This document shows, in pieces, positions 1-10,668 of a stretch of 32,491 nucleotides of DNA (the stretch's first letter is position 1; each line of letters opens with the position of its first letter). The translations under genes were made by a program, and so were the position numbers. The DNA lies in contig JALGPX010000125.1 of assembly GCA_023515795.1 (NCBI GenBank), positions 1-32,491 of the forward strand. Reading direction: 5' to 3'. The stretch is from Amoeboaphelidium occidentale (Eukaryota > Aphelidiomycota > Aphelidea). Under the pieces are notes generated by a model. It made no database searches and was not told the origin of the DNA. It saw only the letters and a list, made by a program, of their open reading frames with translations.

Positions 1-76
1 ATTGTGACGCATTGTGATCGTGCGACTACGACTTACGAGTTTTTTTCGTTGATCATTTTGCTAGAAAAGCGCAATA
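1..76 (+). mobile_element. 3' end of a Fanzor-like transposable element (partial)
   Basis: Positions 12-76 align without gaps to the reverse complement of 31967-32031, with 56 of 65 bases identical. At the far end of the window that stretch lies about 130 nt downstream of a Fanzor/TnpB-like C-terminus. The strongest block is CGTTGATCATTTTGC. Similarity stops after position 76, so this is probably the right terminus of a copy that runs off the window to the left. No coding sequence is visible here. The tail stops about 38 bp from the stop codon of the neighbouring gene. Confidence 0.7.
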
Positions 77-114
77 CAGAAGATTCCAAAAATACAACTC
101 AGTATATTGAGGTT

Positions 115-3100
115 TTACATTTTGGTAGTTTCCCTGAGGGCTTTTCCGTACAATCTCTCCCAAGACGCCCATGCAATTGATTTGATAAGATCATCATAGC
201 TCTTACCTTCGAAATGAGCCATCTTTGCCATTTTTCCATCCCAACACCAGCCAGGGTTGGGATTAACTTCTAGAAGCTTGAGAGTTCTAGGATTAGATAA
301 AGAATTCTCTGGTTTGAACGTTAATGCTTCTTCATTCAAATAGCTACTTCCGCGACCAGAATCCATAGCGCCGCTTTCATTGCTAGAATTACTGCTGCTA
401 GCAGATTTTAATTCTGTAGTACCAGAAACTTCAGATCGAGAAGAGCAATGATCATCACAGGCGTTGGTCTCCTCTTTGTCGTCCGGTCTTATAATATCAA
501 CATGAGGCACTGCCGGAAGTCGAGATGACTCTTCATTTGTCTCGAATGGAGAATTTTTGTCAGCTCGCCAGTCGAATCGAGCATAATCCCTGCAGCCAAA
601 CCTTTCAAACAAAGTCACACACCACATTTTTAAATTTGCCTCCTCTTCTTCGGTAAGACAGCCTTTGTATGAAGAAAGATCAACCTTCTTGTCATGAGGT
701 AACACGCTAGGGATTGTCTTCGCAGGAGTGTAGTTAATGTCGGTCCAGTATGGACTATCAGGATCCCACTTAGATTCCCAACCAAGAATTGGTTCGAAGC
801 CTTCGCGAACGATCTTTGAATAATCGACTTGCAGAACTGGAAAGAAATGAAATCCTGTTTCTGGATTACCGATCATTCCTACAGAATATTCTGTTCCTGT
901 AAGATACTCTTGGACCACGAATTCTTTCAGTGAATAAGTACTGATTAGTTCCTCGATGTAAACAACTAATTGTGCACGATCATGAACAACCGACTTAGAC
1001 GTGATGCCCAAAGAATTATCACCCTACAAGAATTAACTCTTTCCTAGTAAGTGATTACCTTCATGGGTTTAACGAATGCGGGATACTGAATCTCATTACC
1101 CTCTTCTTTCTCTAAAACTATTCTTTCCAAATAATCATATTTAATATCATCAAAGCTCATTGAGGAAGGAATAATAATGTAACATTCTTTAGGAGTAGGA
1201 ATGCCTAACTTTGCCGCAGTGGAGTTCACCAGTCCTTTGTCGTAGCACACAGCAAGCGACACAGGGCCAGCACCACTGTAAGGAATATCACAGGACTCTA
1301 AAAGTGCCGAAACGTGTAATTCCTTATTCGCATCATTGAAAAGGCCTTCGTCACAAAAGTTCAATGCAAAAAATGACGGCTTGTTGGTAATAAGTTGAAC
1401 CAAATCTTTGTGGTTTTCTAAAATTGAAATCTAAAAGTAAGATCATTTGATTACGAAACTTACTTGCTGAGGAATAAAACCAGATCCAACCAAAGCTGAA
1501 ATTAATTTCTTTCTTGTCTCAAAATCTTCCTTGTTCCATTGACCATTAAGCTTGTCCCTGCATGGCAAAGATGTGTCTCCTAGAAGAACAGCAACTTGGT
1601 CTTTAGGGAATGGCGGAGGAGGAAGTAAATGATAAACAGCTGGGTTCAAACTTGAAATTGCCTCTGCAGTATCCTTAAGAGAAAGTTTTTCGTTCTTTTT
1701 CATTGATTCTTTCAATCTTACAATGTAGGAACGAAGATGATCAACATCCTCTGAAGTTATACGAGAATCGTTTAGATTGTTCGCACTCTTGGCAAACATA
1801 TCAGGAGAAAGACGTTCAAGCCATTCTCGAACTGCGCGTGCATTCTCTGAGGATAAATAAGGATGAGTTTCTTCTTTAAGCTTCATTGCCTCAGGATTTA
1901 CAAGGCGAGGATGAAGTCGAACTTTCTTTGCGAAAATCAACAAGCGCTGCTCCATCATTCCCAAGTCTTGCCCTCTTTGACTCAGATCTTTTGCAGCAGT
2001 TACTGTGTTTAAGCCTTCTTCATTGAAAGATTCATCACTTTCTACTTCAAATCCTGCTTCTTGGAGCAAATCCACCAACTCTTCTTTGCCATACAGCCTC
2101 TCGCTGTAAAACTGATCGCGAACTACTCCTCTGTTGGTAGCCACTATAACTTCACGACTATTCAATCTTTTTTGATCTTCACTCAAGGTTCTTTCACGAC
2201 ACACAAAAGTATTATCATCGATCCATTCCCAAGATCTTGGACTAAAGTTCTCTCGAAGGTAGTCACCATCAGCTAGATCCAAAACCATTCTTCCACCTTG
2301 TTTCAAGAGTCGATTGATTTCTTTAAGAACTTGCCTATCACCATCTGCCTCGAATGGATCAACAGAACCATCCTGAGCATGATCGTTTGCACTAAAGTAC
2401 CCAAAACTGTTGCCCATGACCATGACAAGATCGAAAAGTGATTCTGAATGAGGTACAGAACGGCAGTCTCCAACGGTGAAAATAGGCGATGAAACCTTAT
2501 CTTGTATACTAGATGCTCGATCCCTAGCCACACTAATCAAGAACGACGACTGATCATGACCATAAAGCTTTAATCCAGGATACTTGGATGCCAGATACAA
2601 AGAATGACGTCCTATATAATCAGAACCATTTTAAACCAGCATATCATACCTTGACCGCAGCACAGATCCAAAATCTGAGGCGTTGCCATGGTCATAGAAT
2701 TTGCGTCACATTTTTGCCCCATCCCTCGTTGGAATAATTCACTAACTCTTGGGTTAGACTCCAGCATTCTGTATATTTAGTCGAAAAAGCAGCAAATTAA
2801 AGTACCTGATTTCCTCCTCGGTGATTAAAGGATCTTCAACAACATCCCCATCGGTCTTTAGGTACATGGCATCAGCGAAAACACTTTTCCACCATTGAGC
2901 AGGGACCATCTTTTCAAAATCTTCAGCCGCAACTCTTCCATGGCAGAAAGGATTTTGTGTACCACTTGAAACACCGCCGTTAAGATGTACAGTCTTCTCT
3001 ACAGCAGGGCTTGGTTGAAGACTGTCGTCTTTTCGATTCATTGCCACATGGGCTGCCAACCCAAGAGCCAGCTCTTTTGATTTTGAAGGTACATAGTTCG

Positions 3101-3128
3101 CCTCTGTTGGCAATTCTTTTGAGTCCAT
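115..3128 (-). CDS. SAM methyltransferase fused to D-alanine-D-alanine-ligase-like ATP-grasp enzyme
   Basis: Five exons: 3128-2806, 2768-2650, 2611-1464, 1430-1059, 1023-115. They give 956 residues in frame and the introns are 33-38 nt. Residues about 138-370 form a class I methyltransferase: motif I is LDLCCGQGRHS (about 141-151), followed by the acidic strand end GHD and the motif LLKQGGRMVLDLADG. Residues about 495-956 resemble the Ddl/ATP-grasp fold: VAVLLGD start, SALLESCDIPYSGAGPVS, FVKPMKGDNSLGI (ATP-binding loop), EYLTGTEYSVG, and LLEVNPNPGW near the end in place of the bacterial E-[IV]-N-T-x-P-G. A Ser/Asn/Asp-rich insert of about 70 residues precedes that last motif. From memory, comparable two-domain proteins are annotated in other fungi. 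The substrate is unknown: eukaryotes like this make no peptidoglycan. The first ATG of the frame is used. Confidence 0.88.
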
Positions 3129-3634
3129 ACGGGCAATTAATAGAGAAGTTAAGTGCAGTGAAACGGAGTAAATGAAAACTTGGTTTCTTGTCTAGCAACA
3201 AAAATAGGCAATTAAGAGCAAAACTTTCTTTACTCAAAAAGGGCCAAAACTAGAGCTAAACCGTCTCGCAATAAACTAAAACCCTGGAAACTCGGAATGG
3301 AAAGGGCTGAGTGCGCCATCGTGGCTTGTTTCGGTTCCGACGTTGTTGATCCTTCAGTTTTCTTGGCCAGCCAATTGACACGCTTCTATATTAGCTTTGT
3401 ATTAGTACTTTTTAGCATAAAAGTAATATGATCATTCGTTTCATGGGCATATCATGTCATGGTTTCTTCACATCTCTAGCGATCTAAGGTTTTACATTCA
3501 TATCTTCCCACATAACTGATAATTACGATACAATACTATAACTAATGGCCGTAAAAAAGAAACTCTTTTCATGGATCTTTTAGCGCTAGTAAGACTGATA
3601 TTCTATCACTGGCTTGCCTGTTTTTGTTTCAACG
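3129..3634. promoter_or_regulatory. Divergent intergenic region
   Basis: About 500 bp separate the start codons of two divergent genes, so this must hold both promoters and 5' leaders. A CCAAT occurs near 3371. No open frame with family likeness, RNA gene or repeat was recognised. The promoter role is inferred from position only. Confidence 0.5.
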
Positions 3635-6600
3635 ATGGCTTCCGCTACTTCGGGATCAACAACTCCGCAAATCGGCGTTTCAAAGCAAAGTAGCCTTGCA
3701 TCCCAAGATATAAAGACAGTCGTTAAAGATTATATCGAAGAAATTCGCAAGGATGCTGGTACCCCTGTTGAAGAAGGTTTAGAAGATGCAGCAATCTCAT
3801 CGCCTGAATCCCCGCTAAGGCATGTCGGTGCTACTGCGTCCTACTCTAAGCGACATGTACACCTGCCGCCGGTGCCTGAATTGGAAGCATATATTTTAGA
3901 AAGCTCATCTGACGGTGTTGATAATCTCCTGAATGTTTTGCCAGACATCGCAGAGGCCATTGCTTCTTACGTTAAAGATTATCCAGATCAGCTACACTTT
4001 GTATGGGAATCCTTGAAGCCAATTCTACTTGATATGAGGAAAAGGAACAGTCTAAAAGGAAAGCACAGACCGGTTGTAACTGCTCCGATCTGTCCAAAAC
4101 AGCCATACGCTTGGGTCAATGTTCACGGCGACGAAATTCAAGATGATTATGCCTGGCTTACTAATAAGGATGATCCAGAAGTTTTAAAATATTTAGAAGC
4201 AGAAAACCAATTTGCTGACTTGAGTCTTGCGCATACTAAAACACTGCAGAAAGTTTTGTACAAAGAATTTGTATCACGTCTTGACGAAAATGAGGAATCT
4301 GCTCGTGTTCAGCTTGCCGATGGTTGGAGCTACTTTTCTAGAAAGATTCCTAACGCCGAGTACAGATTGCATTGTAGAACCGATAAGAATGGTTTCGAAG
4401 AAGTTTATTTGGATGAGAATGAATTGTCTCAAAATCCAGATATTTGTGATGGCAACTTCTTTCACGTTGGTTTTCTTCGACATACACCGGATTGTTCGCT
4501 TATTGCTTTTGGTATTGATACGACGGGTAACGAAAGGTATACAACCTACTTCCAGAATATGGAAACAAAGTCTTTGCTTGATGATCAGATTCCAGACTGT
4601 TACGAAGATTTTGAATTCAGTAATGACGGTATTTATGCGTTTTACATTGTCATCGACGACTATGAACGAGCATTTCAGCTCTACCGCCATGTTATTGGGA
4701 CGGATATCGAGAAAGATGTGCTTTTGTATGAGGAAGTTGATGAAATGTTTTTCATGACCATGACAAAGTCCTGCAACAAAAGATATTTGATTTTTAATAC
4801 GTCTGCTCAAGTTACTTCGGAGACAAGGGTGATTCCACTTGATTCTCCCTTGGCAAACCCTAGAATTATTTTCCCAAGGAGAGAAAAGATTCAATATGTG
4901 GTCGAGCATCATGGTTATTCAAATGCGGAACTAGGATCACAGGATCATCGCGGGTACTTTTATGTCATGACCAATGAAAAAAGCAAGAACAATGTGTTGT
5001 ACCGTATTCCAGTTCCTGAAGAAAAAGTTTGGTTAGAAGATTTCAAGGAAGGATTCACGGAAGATTTTATTGAGGAGCATCGAGAACCTGTCGTCGAAGC
5101 TCGAGATTTTGTACTTATTGAAGCTTTTCAAGTCCGTATTCGTCATTTGATTGTTTTTGAAAGAAGCAATTGCATGCAGAATATCCGCATAGTCAATTTA
5201 GATCCTGGAGCTGGCTTTGAAACTTTTCATTATGTTACTTTTACAGATGGCCTTGTGTACTCGATCTGGCCAGGATCTGTCGATGAAGAGGTTGCAGATT
5301 TGTCCAAATCAGTTCTGTTTGACACTAATGTCCTCAGATTCACTTATACATCCTTCGCGCAACCGAAACAAGTGATTGATTACAACATGGACACAAAAGA
5401 GAGGGTTGTTGTTCATGAAGGAAGGGTACTTGGTCCTGCTTATGATCCTTCTGCTTATGTCAGTAAGAGGCTTTGGACCACTGGAATTGACGGAACAGCG
5501 GTCCCAATGAGCATCGTTTACAGAAAGGATCTTAAGAGTCCGGATGGTAATCCCCTTTTATTGCATGGCTACGGTATGTTTTGTCACTTAGTAAGACTAA
5601 ATTTTAGGCGCTTATGGATACTGCTTGAATCCAATTTTCAGCACAACCAGAATCAGTTTGCTTGATCGAGGTTTTATTTACGCTATTGCTCATGTTAGGG
5701 GTGGCGGAGAAATGGTAAGTTGATTTATTTGATGTGCTGATCTTTTAGGGGAATGGTTGGTATATAGAAGGCAAATTACAAAAGAAAATCAACACATTTA
5801 TGGATTTTATCAGCTGTGCTGAGTATTTAATCAAAGAAGGCTACACAACATCAGAGAAGCTTGCAATATATGGTAGATCTGCAGGAGGTTTGCTAATTGG
5901 CGCTACTGTCAATTTGAGACCAGATCTATTCAAAGCAGTTCTGACAGAAGTTCCCTTTGTAGATGCAATTAATACTATGTTTGATTCTTCAATTCCGTGG
6001 GTTGCATTCGAGTTTGAAGTAAGTTTAGTTCATTTTTTCTAATAGTTAGGAATGGGGAAATCCCATTGACAAGAAAATTTACGACTTGATGAAGTCTTAC
6101 TGTCCATACACAAATGTCATCTCGGGACAAGTCTATCCCAATATGCTTATTGTTGGTGGTATGAATGATCCTAGAGTTGCCTATTTTGAACCAGCTAAAT
6201 GGACAGCAAAGTTAAGGGCACTTGGCAAGTGGACTGCGAAGAGAAAAGAGGACACTACAGAATCTGTTAATGGCGACAGCGTCGATGCCCAAAGCGTTTA
6301 CACGAATGATCCCAGATTGCAGGATGGAGATCGTCTACTTTTGCTTAAGATCCAAGACTCTGGACACACTGGAAGCGGAGGTCAATATTCACATTTGGAG
6401 GACTTGGCTTTTGAATATGCATTCCTTATCAGTGTTTTAGGCGCACAGTTTCGGCCTGTGACATCTGGCGGAGAAAGCCTGAATGGGGCTGATTATGAAA
6501 AGTATTGGGATGAGCTTGAGCATGAAGCTGATGACTATGACGGGTATGAGGAGAACTTGCCTAGGAAGCCATCTACTCCGCTTCAAATGTTCTCCGACTT

Positions 6601-7066
6601 TTGGAAGAAGCGTCGTGGTACAAGAACAAAAGACAAGAAAGCAGAGACAAAAGACAAACCATCTAAAGCTAAATCCAAGAGAGTCCATTCAAGATCAAGC
6701 TCTTTGCTTAACTCTGGTCTCGGTTTGATATTGGGGAGAGGAAAGAATCCTATTGAAACTGTTCCAGAAATTGTTACCCCAGAAGAAGCCAGCGTGGAGA
6801 CAGGTAATGCAGAATCTGGTACCCAAAATGGCGAAGCATCTTCAGCATCAACAAAGCAAGTATCAGAAGCAAATTTAGATGCAAAAGAAGAAGATCCTGT
6901 TGGCGAACTAAGCGTTCCAAAACCTCTTGGACCGAAAAGATCTCCTTCTACCACACCAAGTGGAAGTAAAGCATCATTGCGTTTACAATTATACCCACCT
7001 GAAGACGAAAGCGGGAGAGTTCAAAACTCAGGAAAGGTCTATAATTTCCTTAGCAAATTCTTTTGA
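3635..7066 (+). CDS. Oligopeptidase-B-like prolyl-oligopeptidase-family protease (S9A) with long N- and C-terminal extensions
   Basis: Exons 3635-5573, 5608-5714, 5749-6018, 6050-7066 give 1110 residues; introns are 34, 34 and 31 nt. The start is the ATG at 3635; upstream codons of the open frame lack ATG. The body (about 140-910) opens with the S9A N-terminal signature [12 protein letters not shown], passes through the beta-propeller region, and has [19 protein letters not shown], the nucleophile in GRSAGG (Ser about 726), Asp in GGMNDPRV (about 812) and His in [10 protein letters not shown] (about 878). The triad is therefore complete. The family is usually near 700 residues. Here about 130 residues are added in front, a linker of about 30 residues sits between the Asp and His motifs, and about 200 Ser/Lys/Glu-rich residues trail behind. 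Oligopeptidase B cuts small peptides after basic residues; that specificity is inferred. It is likely cytosolic, with no signal peptide visible. Confidence 0.9.
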
Positions 7067-7090
7067 TCGTTTTGACTGTCAGATATTTCT

Positions 7091-7356
7091 ATGCCACAAG
7101 GAACAGGAAAACTTAAGAAGGATATTACCATAAATAAAAGACAAGGTGAATTATTTTTTCGTGTGTCTTATGTAAGTAGGACGTAAGAATGCTCCTTCTA
7201 AACCAAAGAGATTGTCGGCTGTTCAAAAGGTATGCATGGATGCGATCGTGTAACATTTCGTAGAAATTGACTGCTGGAATAACCAAAAGCATCGAGAAGA
7301 CTATGAGCCAGAAGGCCGCGTCTACAGGAAAGCTAAAGATAATAGAAAGTGCTTGA
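7091..7356 (+). CDS. Small basic DUF2462/UPF0390-family protein (C19orf53/LYDG10-like)
   Basis: Three exons too short to stand out as open frames: 7091-7145, 7180-7229, 7264-7353 plus TGA at 7354-7356. Two 34-nt GT-AG introns restore one frame of 65 residues. It starts MPQGTGKLKK, has a basic middle (KNAPSKPKRLSAVQKK) and then LTAGITKSIEKTMSQKA. This is the layout of the eukaryotic DUF2462 family: MAQG-like start, Lys-rich core, then an L-T-x-G-[IL]-x-x-x-[IT]-E-K helix. Members are small, Lys-rich and probably nucleolar; the function is unknown. The gene begins 24 bp after the protease stop codon and ends 12 bp before the next start. An AATAAA that could serve the protease mRNA lies inside its first exon. 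Exons and family are inferred from reading the sequence by eye. Confidence 0.72.
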
Positions 7357-7368
7357 TTTTTTTCAAAG

Positions 7369-8408
7369 ATGTTTGGGATCGATTTTCTTAGGAGCAAAAG
7401 GAATAAGGCCGCGCAATCTGCGGAATCTCAAGTAGAATGGTGATAATTTGAGTTACGTCCCGTATTCCTTATTTGTCTTAGTATTGCCCTGTTGCGCGAA
7501 ATCACGAAATGCGATTTGGAGGGCGCAGATAGAGATACGCTGCTAATTATCGTTCAACTTATATCAAATGTTGTCACGAACAACGAAGAGACACAGCAAA
7601 TGCTTTTAGAACATGCAGAAGTCATGGCTACCCTTGTCGAGTACGCTTATTGTGAAGTGATCTTATTTTAGATTATGTGTGAAGCGCCAAGATGATGAAT
7701 ATCTGCATCAATGTCTCAAAGTTATGCTTCAGAACTGGCTATCTGGTAGCAGTAACACCGCGTAAGTTTGATATCAATGGCGTTAAAATCATATTTAGTA
7801 CGAAAATCATGGATCTTTGCGGTTATATGGTTAGAGCCGTGCTAATAAGTTCTGCGTGGGATGAATTTAGCAGTCGTTTAATGATAAAGCTCATGGAAAT
7901 AGGCACGTATTTCATTGAAGTACTAAGGGCTTTAATCGTGAGTCCTGAAGTTGTGGATAATCTGGTTGGCTCAATGACAATTGTTCACTCAGAAAGCTTA
8001 GCAATGCACTTGAACACTATTCAGAATCATTCAGATTTCTCCAACATAGTTATCCTCTTGCATAAATTTGTTTCAAAAACGGGAACAGAATCCATTGAAG
8101 ATAGCTTGGCTCTTGAGTTGACTTGCAGTTTGATGGGTGAACTTAAGGCATTGCATGAAGAGTTTGTCCCAGTCGGCATTAAAACACCACAAACAGGCAA
8201 CGAAAGCAAGAACCATAAAGTTAACATTATGAAACTCATGAGTACACTTGTTTATATGCGACCAAGTGTTCAACGTGAATTACTGTCACGAAAGGAATAC
8301 ATGGGCATATTGTTGTATCAGTTCAAGTGTATAGACGATTCAAACCCTTTCCTCATTGAATGGACTGCTGTTACTTTGAGGCATTTAGCTGGGAACCAGA
8401 TTCAATGA
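7369..8408 (+). CDS. Ataxin-10-domain protein
   Basis: Exons 7369-7439, 7482-7640, 7672-7761, 7799-8408 give 309 residues; introns are 42, 31 and 37 nt. The ATG at 7369 is the only start that joins in frame to exon 2. The last 80 residues match the ataxin-10 domain, which closes an armadillo-like helical fold: NHKVNIMKLMSTLVYMRPSVQ, then DDSNPFLIEWTAVTLRHL, close to the D-D-x-N-P-F-[IL]-x-E-W-x-[IV]-x-x-[IL]-[RH]-[NH]-L core. The protein is shorter than human ataxin-10 (about 475 residues) and lacks much of the N-terminal armadillo part. Fungal relatives have been linked to cytokinesis and animal ones to ciliary and Golgi functions; its role here is unknown. It is convergent with the next gene, with 7 bp between stop codons. 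Confidence 0.85.
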
Positions 8409-8415
8409 GATTTTA

Positions 8416-9145
8416 TTATTTTTTAAGGATGGACACCATTTTCTGAAGATGCAACTGCAGCTGCTCTAATTCTTCAAAAGCACGCTTCTTTGAAGGAGAA
8501 TCCAGATTCTCGAGTTGTTCTAATTCATGCATTGTTGGCGATCTTGTTGCATCAATATTCAAACAGAGTTCTTTACCATCCTTTTTTGAAGTCAGCGGAA
8601 CATTTAATATTCTTGTTGCTTTAATTGTGCTCATTGGAACAGTAGAATCATAAAACTTCTGATTTGATGGCGTTTCTGGAACCATCGGAACCGCAGCTAA
8701 ATGTAAACATAAGAGACTAACAGCGTTTCAGTACCTTTAGTCAGTGTTATTGTTGCTCGAGTATTTCCTGTTTGGGGAACTGCTCTGTTATCATTCCTCG
8801 AAGTACCATGAACTTGTTTCGTAAAAGATCCCTTCAACTTCTTGAAGTCACTAAACTTCATCTTCAATACATCCGCCGAATATCTTTTATATTCCAAGTC
8901 GAGTCTGATCTTTAGCGACTTGCGGATGATATCTGACCGCTGCTTAAGTTGTTTCATCTTCTCCTCACCTGTAAAGACATAATCAGTGCAAGAGGGCACA
9001 AGTTACCGTCAAGTCTCAAAGAGGCTATTGCATCTTCCAGTCTTTTCCTTTTAGTCATATGCTTCCTGGCAATAGTCGATGGAGGCACAATAGATTTATT
9101 AAAAGTGTTATTGGTTGACGCTTTTAAGGGTGTTTCAAGATCCAT
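8416..9145 (-). CDS. Borealin-like protein (chromosomal passenger complex), tentative
   Basis: Exons 9145-9007, 8968-8735, 8696-8416 give 217 residues with two 38-nt introns. Residues about 30-90 form a basic helix (MTKRKRLEDAIASLRLD ... LKQRSDIIRKSLKIRLDLEY) reminiscent of the helix with which borealin/Nbl1 binds survivin and INCENP. The C-terminal 75 residues (VPLTSKKDGKELCLNI, then a helical end) recall the small C-terminal borealin domain, where a V-P-[VL] strand is followed by helices. The middle is Ser/Thr/Pro-rich. No single invariant motif clinches this. Another coiled-coil chromatin or kinetochore protein remains possible. An in-frame ATG at 9175 could extend the N-terminus by 10 residues. 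The CSN7 stop codon lies 57 bp upstream. Confidence 0.5.
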
Positions 9146-9202
9146 CTGTGTTAGAAAAACAAAAATGGGACACACTATAAATTTTCTACTAGTAAATTAC
9201 AA

Positions 9203-10220
9203 TTAGCGCCTCGGTTGCTGTAATTGCCTTGAAACTCCAGACGGAGGAGGCCTATGCTCAATTAGAATGCTGATAACCCAGAGCATTACTCACCTTTTAG
9301 TAGATCTTTTCTGCGTTGACAAATTCTCAGTTGATCCTTCTCCAAACCTTGTTGCCGCATATGAGTCTATCTCCATAGACATTCCTTCCTTCTCAGAGGC
9401 TGTGCTTTTGTATCCCTGAAGAGCATCTTCAATTGAATGTGAAATACGCTTTGTTTCAGCGCCCATTTTATCTGCCAACGCGCTCGCTTTCTTCAAATCT
9501 TGCATATAAGACTGAGCCCTTTGTAGCCTTAAATAATTAATAAAGTTTTTCTACTTGGAAGTTACCATTTCTTTAAATCTTCTTCCAATGATCCCAAATC
9601 AGATGGAGGAACATCACGGCCCATCACATCTTCAACGTACAATACACGCCCTTCCTGGTCCAATTCGCCTAAAAGCACTCCTTCACTCATTCCTTCAATG
9701 ATCAAGTCTTCAAGCTCATCGACATTCTTCAAGTGTAATTCAGACAGCATCAAATCATAAGACAACACCTTTGAATAAGTCAACCTTTTAAAGAACCTTT
9801 TTAGCGTTACATTTTGTTTAGAAGCAAGCGTAGCAATTGTGAGTATACGTAATTTCATAGTCTGTGCTTCATTCAAACGGAAAGCTTTACTTCCTAATCA
9901 CAGTATTCAGTAGAAACCTGTTCCGCAGTTTACCAGAAATGTAATCTTTATAAGTACCATACGTAAATAATTGAAGTAACTCGTAATGTTTCGCATGTGA
10001 TGGATCCTTTTGCAGCTAAACGCATAGAGTGTTACCATGATCAGAACAGAACATTGAAATTTACATCATTAATTCCTGGATTCTGTAACAATTCTCCAAA
10101 GTAAAATAGCGGAGGTGCAGATGTGGCCTGTGCTATTAAATCGACTGAAGCAGCGCCTTTAGCGGATTTAGACAACAGCTCAAATGCTTCGATTCTAGAT
10201 CTTGATTCCGCTAGAAGCAT
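9203..10220 (-). CDS. CSN7: COP9 signalosome subunit 7 (PCI domain)
   Basis: Exons 10220-10065, 10015-9934, 9893-9566, 9527-9294, 9251-9203 give 282 residues, close to animal CSN7 (about 275). The start ELLSKSAKGAAS and the segments PLFYFGELLQNP and LFTYGTYKDY follow the CSN7 helical repeat. The PCI winged-helix part is LRILTIATLASKQ, then VDELEDLIIEGMSEGVLLGEL and GRDVPPSDLGSL. A coiled-coil tail ends in basic residues. The final exon rests on a strong GTGAGT donor at 9293 with a TTCTAAT branch site; ignoring it gives a stop just two bases after the splice point (TGA at 9292-9290) and a tail shorter by 15 residues. In the COP9 signalosome, CSN7 is a scaffold subunit of the lid that removes Nedd8 from cullins. 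Confidence 0.9.
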
Positions 10221-10368
10221 TACTCACAAAAGAAAAAGCGGAATTAGCAGCTGAAGAATAGTCCCAAAGGAGAAGACTATGGTACTGGAGTGACCATTGA
10301 GTGCGTTTATTCGTAGGGAATTATAAATTTATTCCTTCGTTCAGAATCACTGCACAATTGCCCAGAAA

Positions 10369-10668
10369 TTAAGCGCCATGAACAGGACTGCTTTCATCCT
10401 TTCCGTTGGTCTATAGAAATGTAAGACTTTGAAAATAAAACAAAATCGTTAATTACAGTAATCATATTGACAAGAGTCAACCCTGCGATTGCTCCAGCGA
10501 CCAAAGTTCCACCGTAAGCCATGTAAGTGCGGACATATCCGAGTTTGTGTCTTAAGTGAACAGGAAGACTTCCACGTCCCTACAGAAAAAAAGGAAGATA
10601 AGAACGCTTTCATTTGCATAGGAAGAATCTACTTGAAAGAATTTCTGAGTGTCCACGATATTGGTCAT
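10369..10668 (-). CDS. Small mitochondrial membrane protein, cytochrome c oxidase subunit 7A-like
   Basis: Exons 10668-10633, 10579-10457, 10410-10369 give 66 residues; the introns are 53 and 46 nt. The segment KFFQGRGSLPVHLRHK resembles the K-x-[FL]-Q-x-x-x-x-[IL]-P-V-[YH]-L entry of COX7A, a small subunit on the outside of complex IV. It is followed by one hydrophobic helix (YMAYGGTLVAGAIAGLTLVN, about residues 32-51) and a short polar tail. Length and one-helix topology fit. The short length limits confidence, and another small inner-membrane protein is possible. The third exon could be longer or shorter, because its only support is a good acceptor and an early stop. Confidence 0.55.

Noticed and set aside
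3614..3634. Earlier start of the protease frame at a TTG
   Set aside because: Nuclear eukaryotic genes rarely start at TTG and the first ATG follows seven codons later. The extra residues match nothing.
4274..4912. Long antisense open frame inside the protease gene
   Set aside because: It is antisense to conserved S9A propeller coding sequence and has no family likeness of its own.
7125..7397. Hydrophobic 90-residue open frame on the minus strand
   Set aside because: It lacks an ATG start at its beginning and lies antisense to the three DUF2462 exons and the start of ataxin-10, which have family support.
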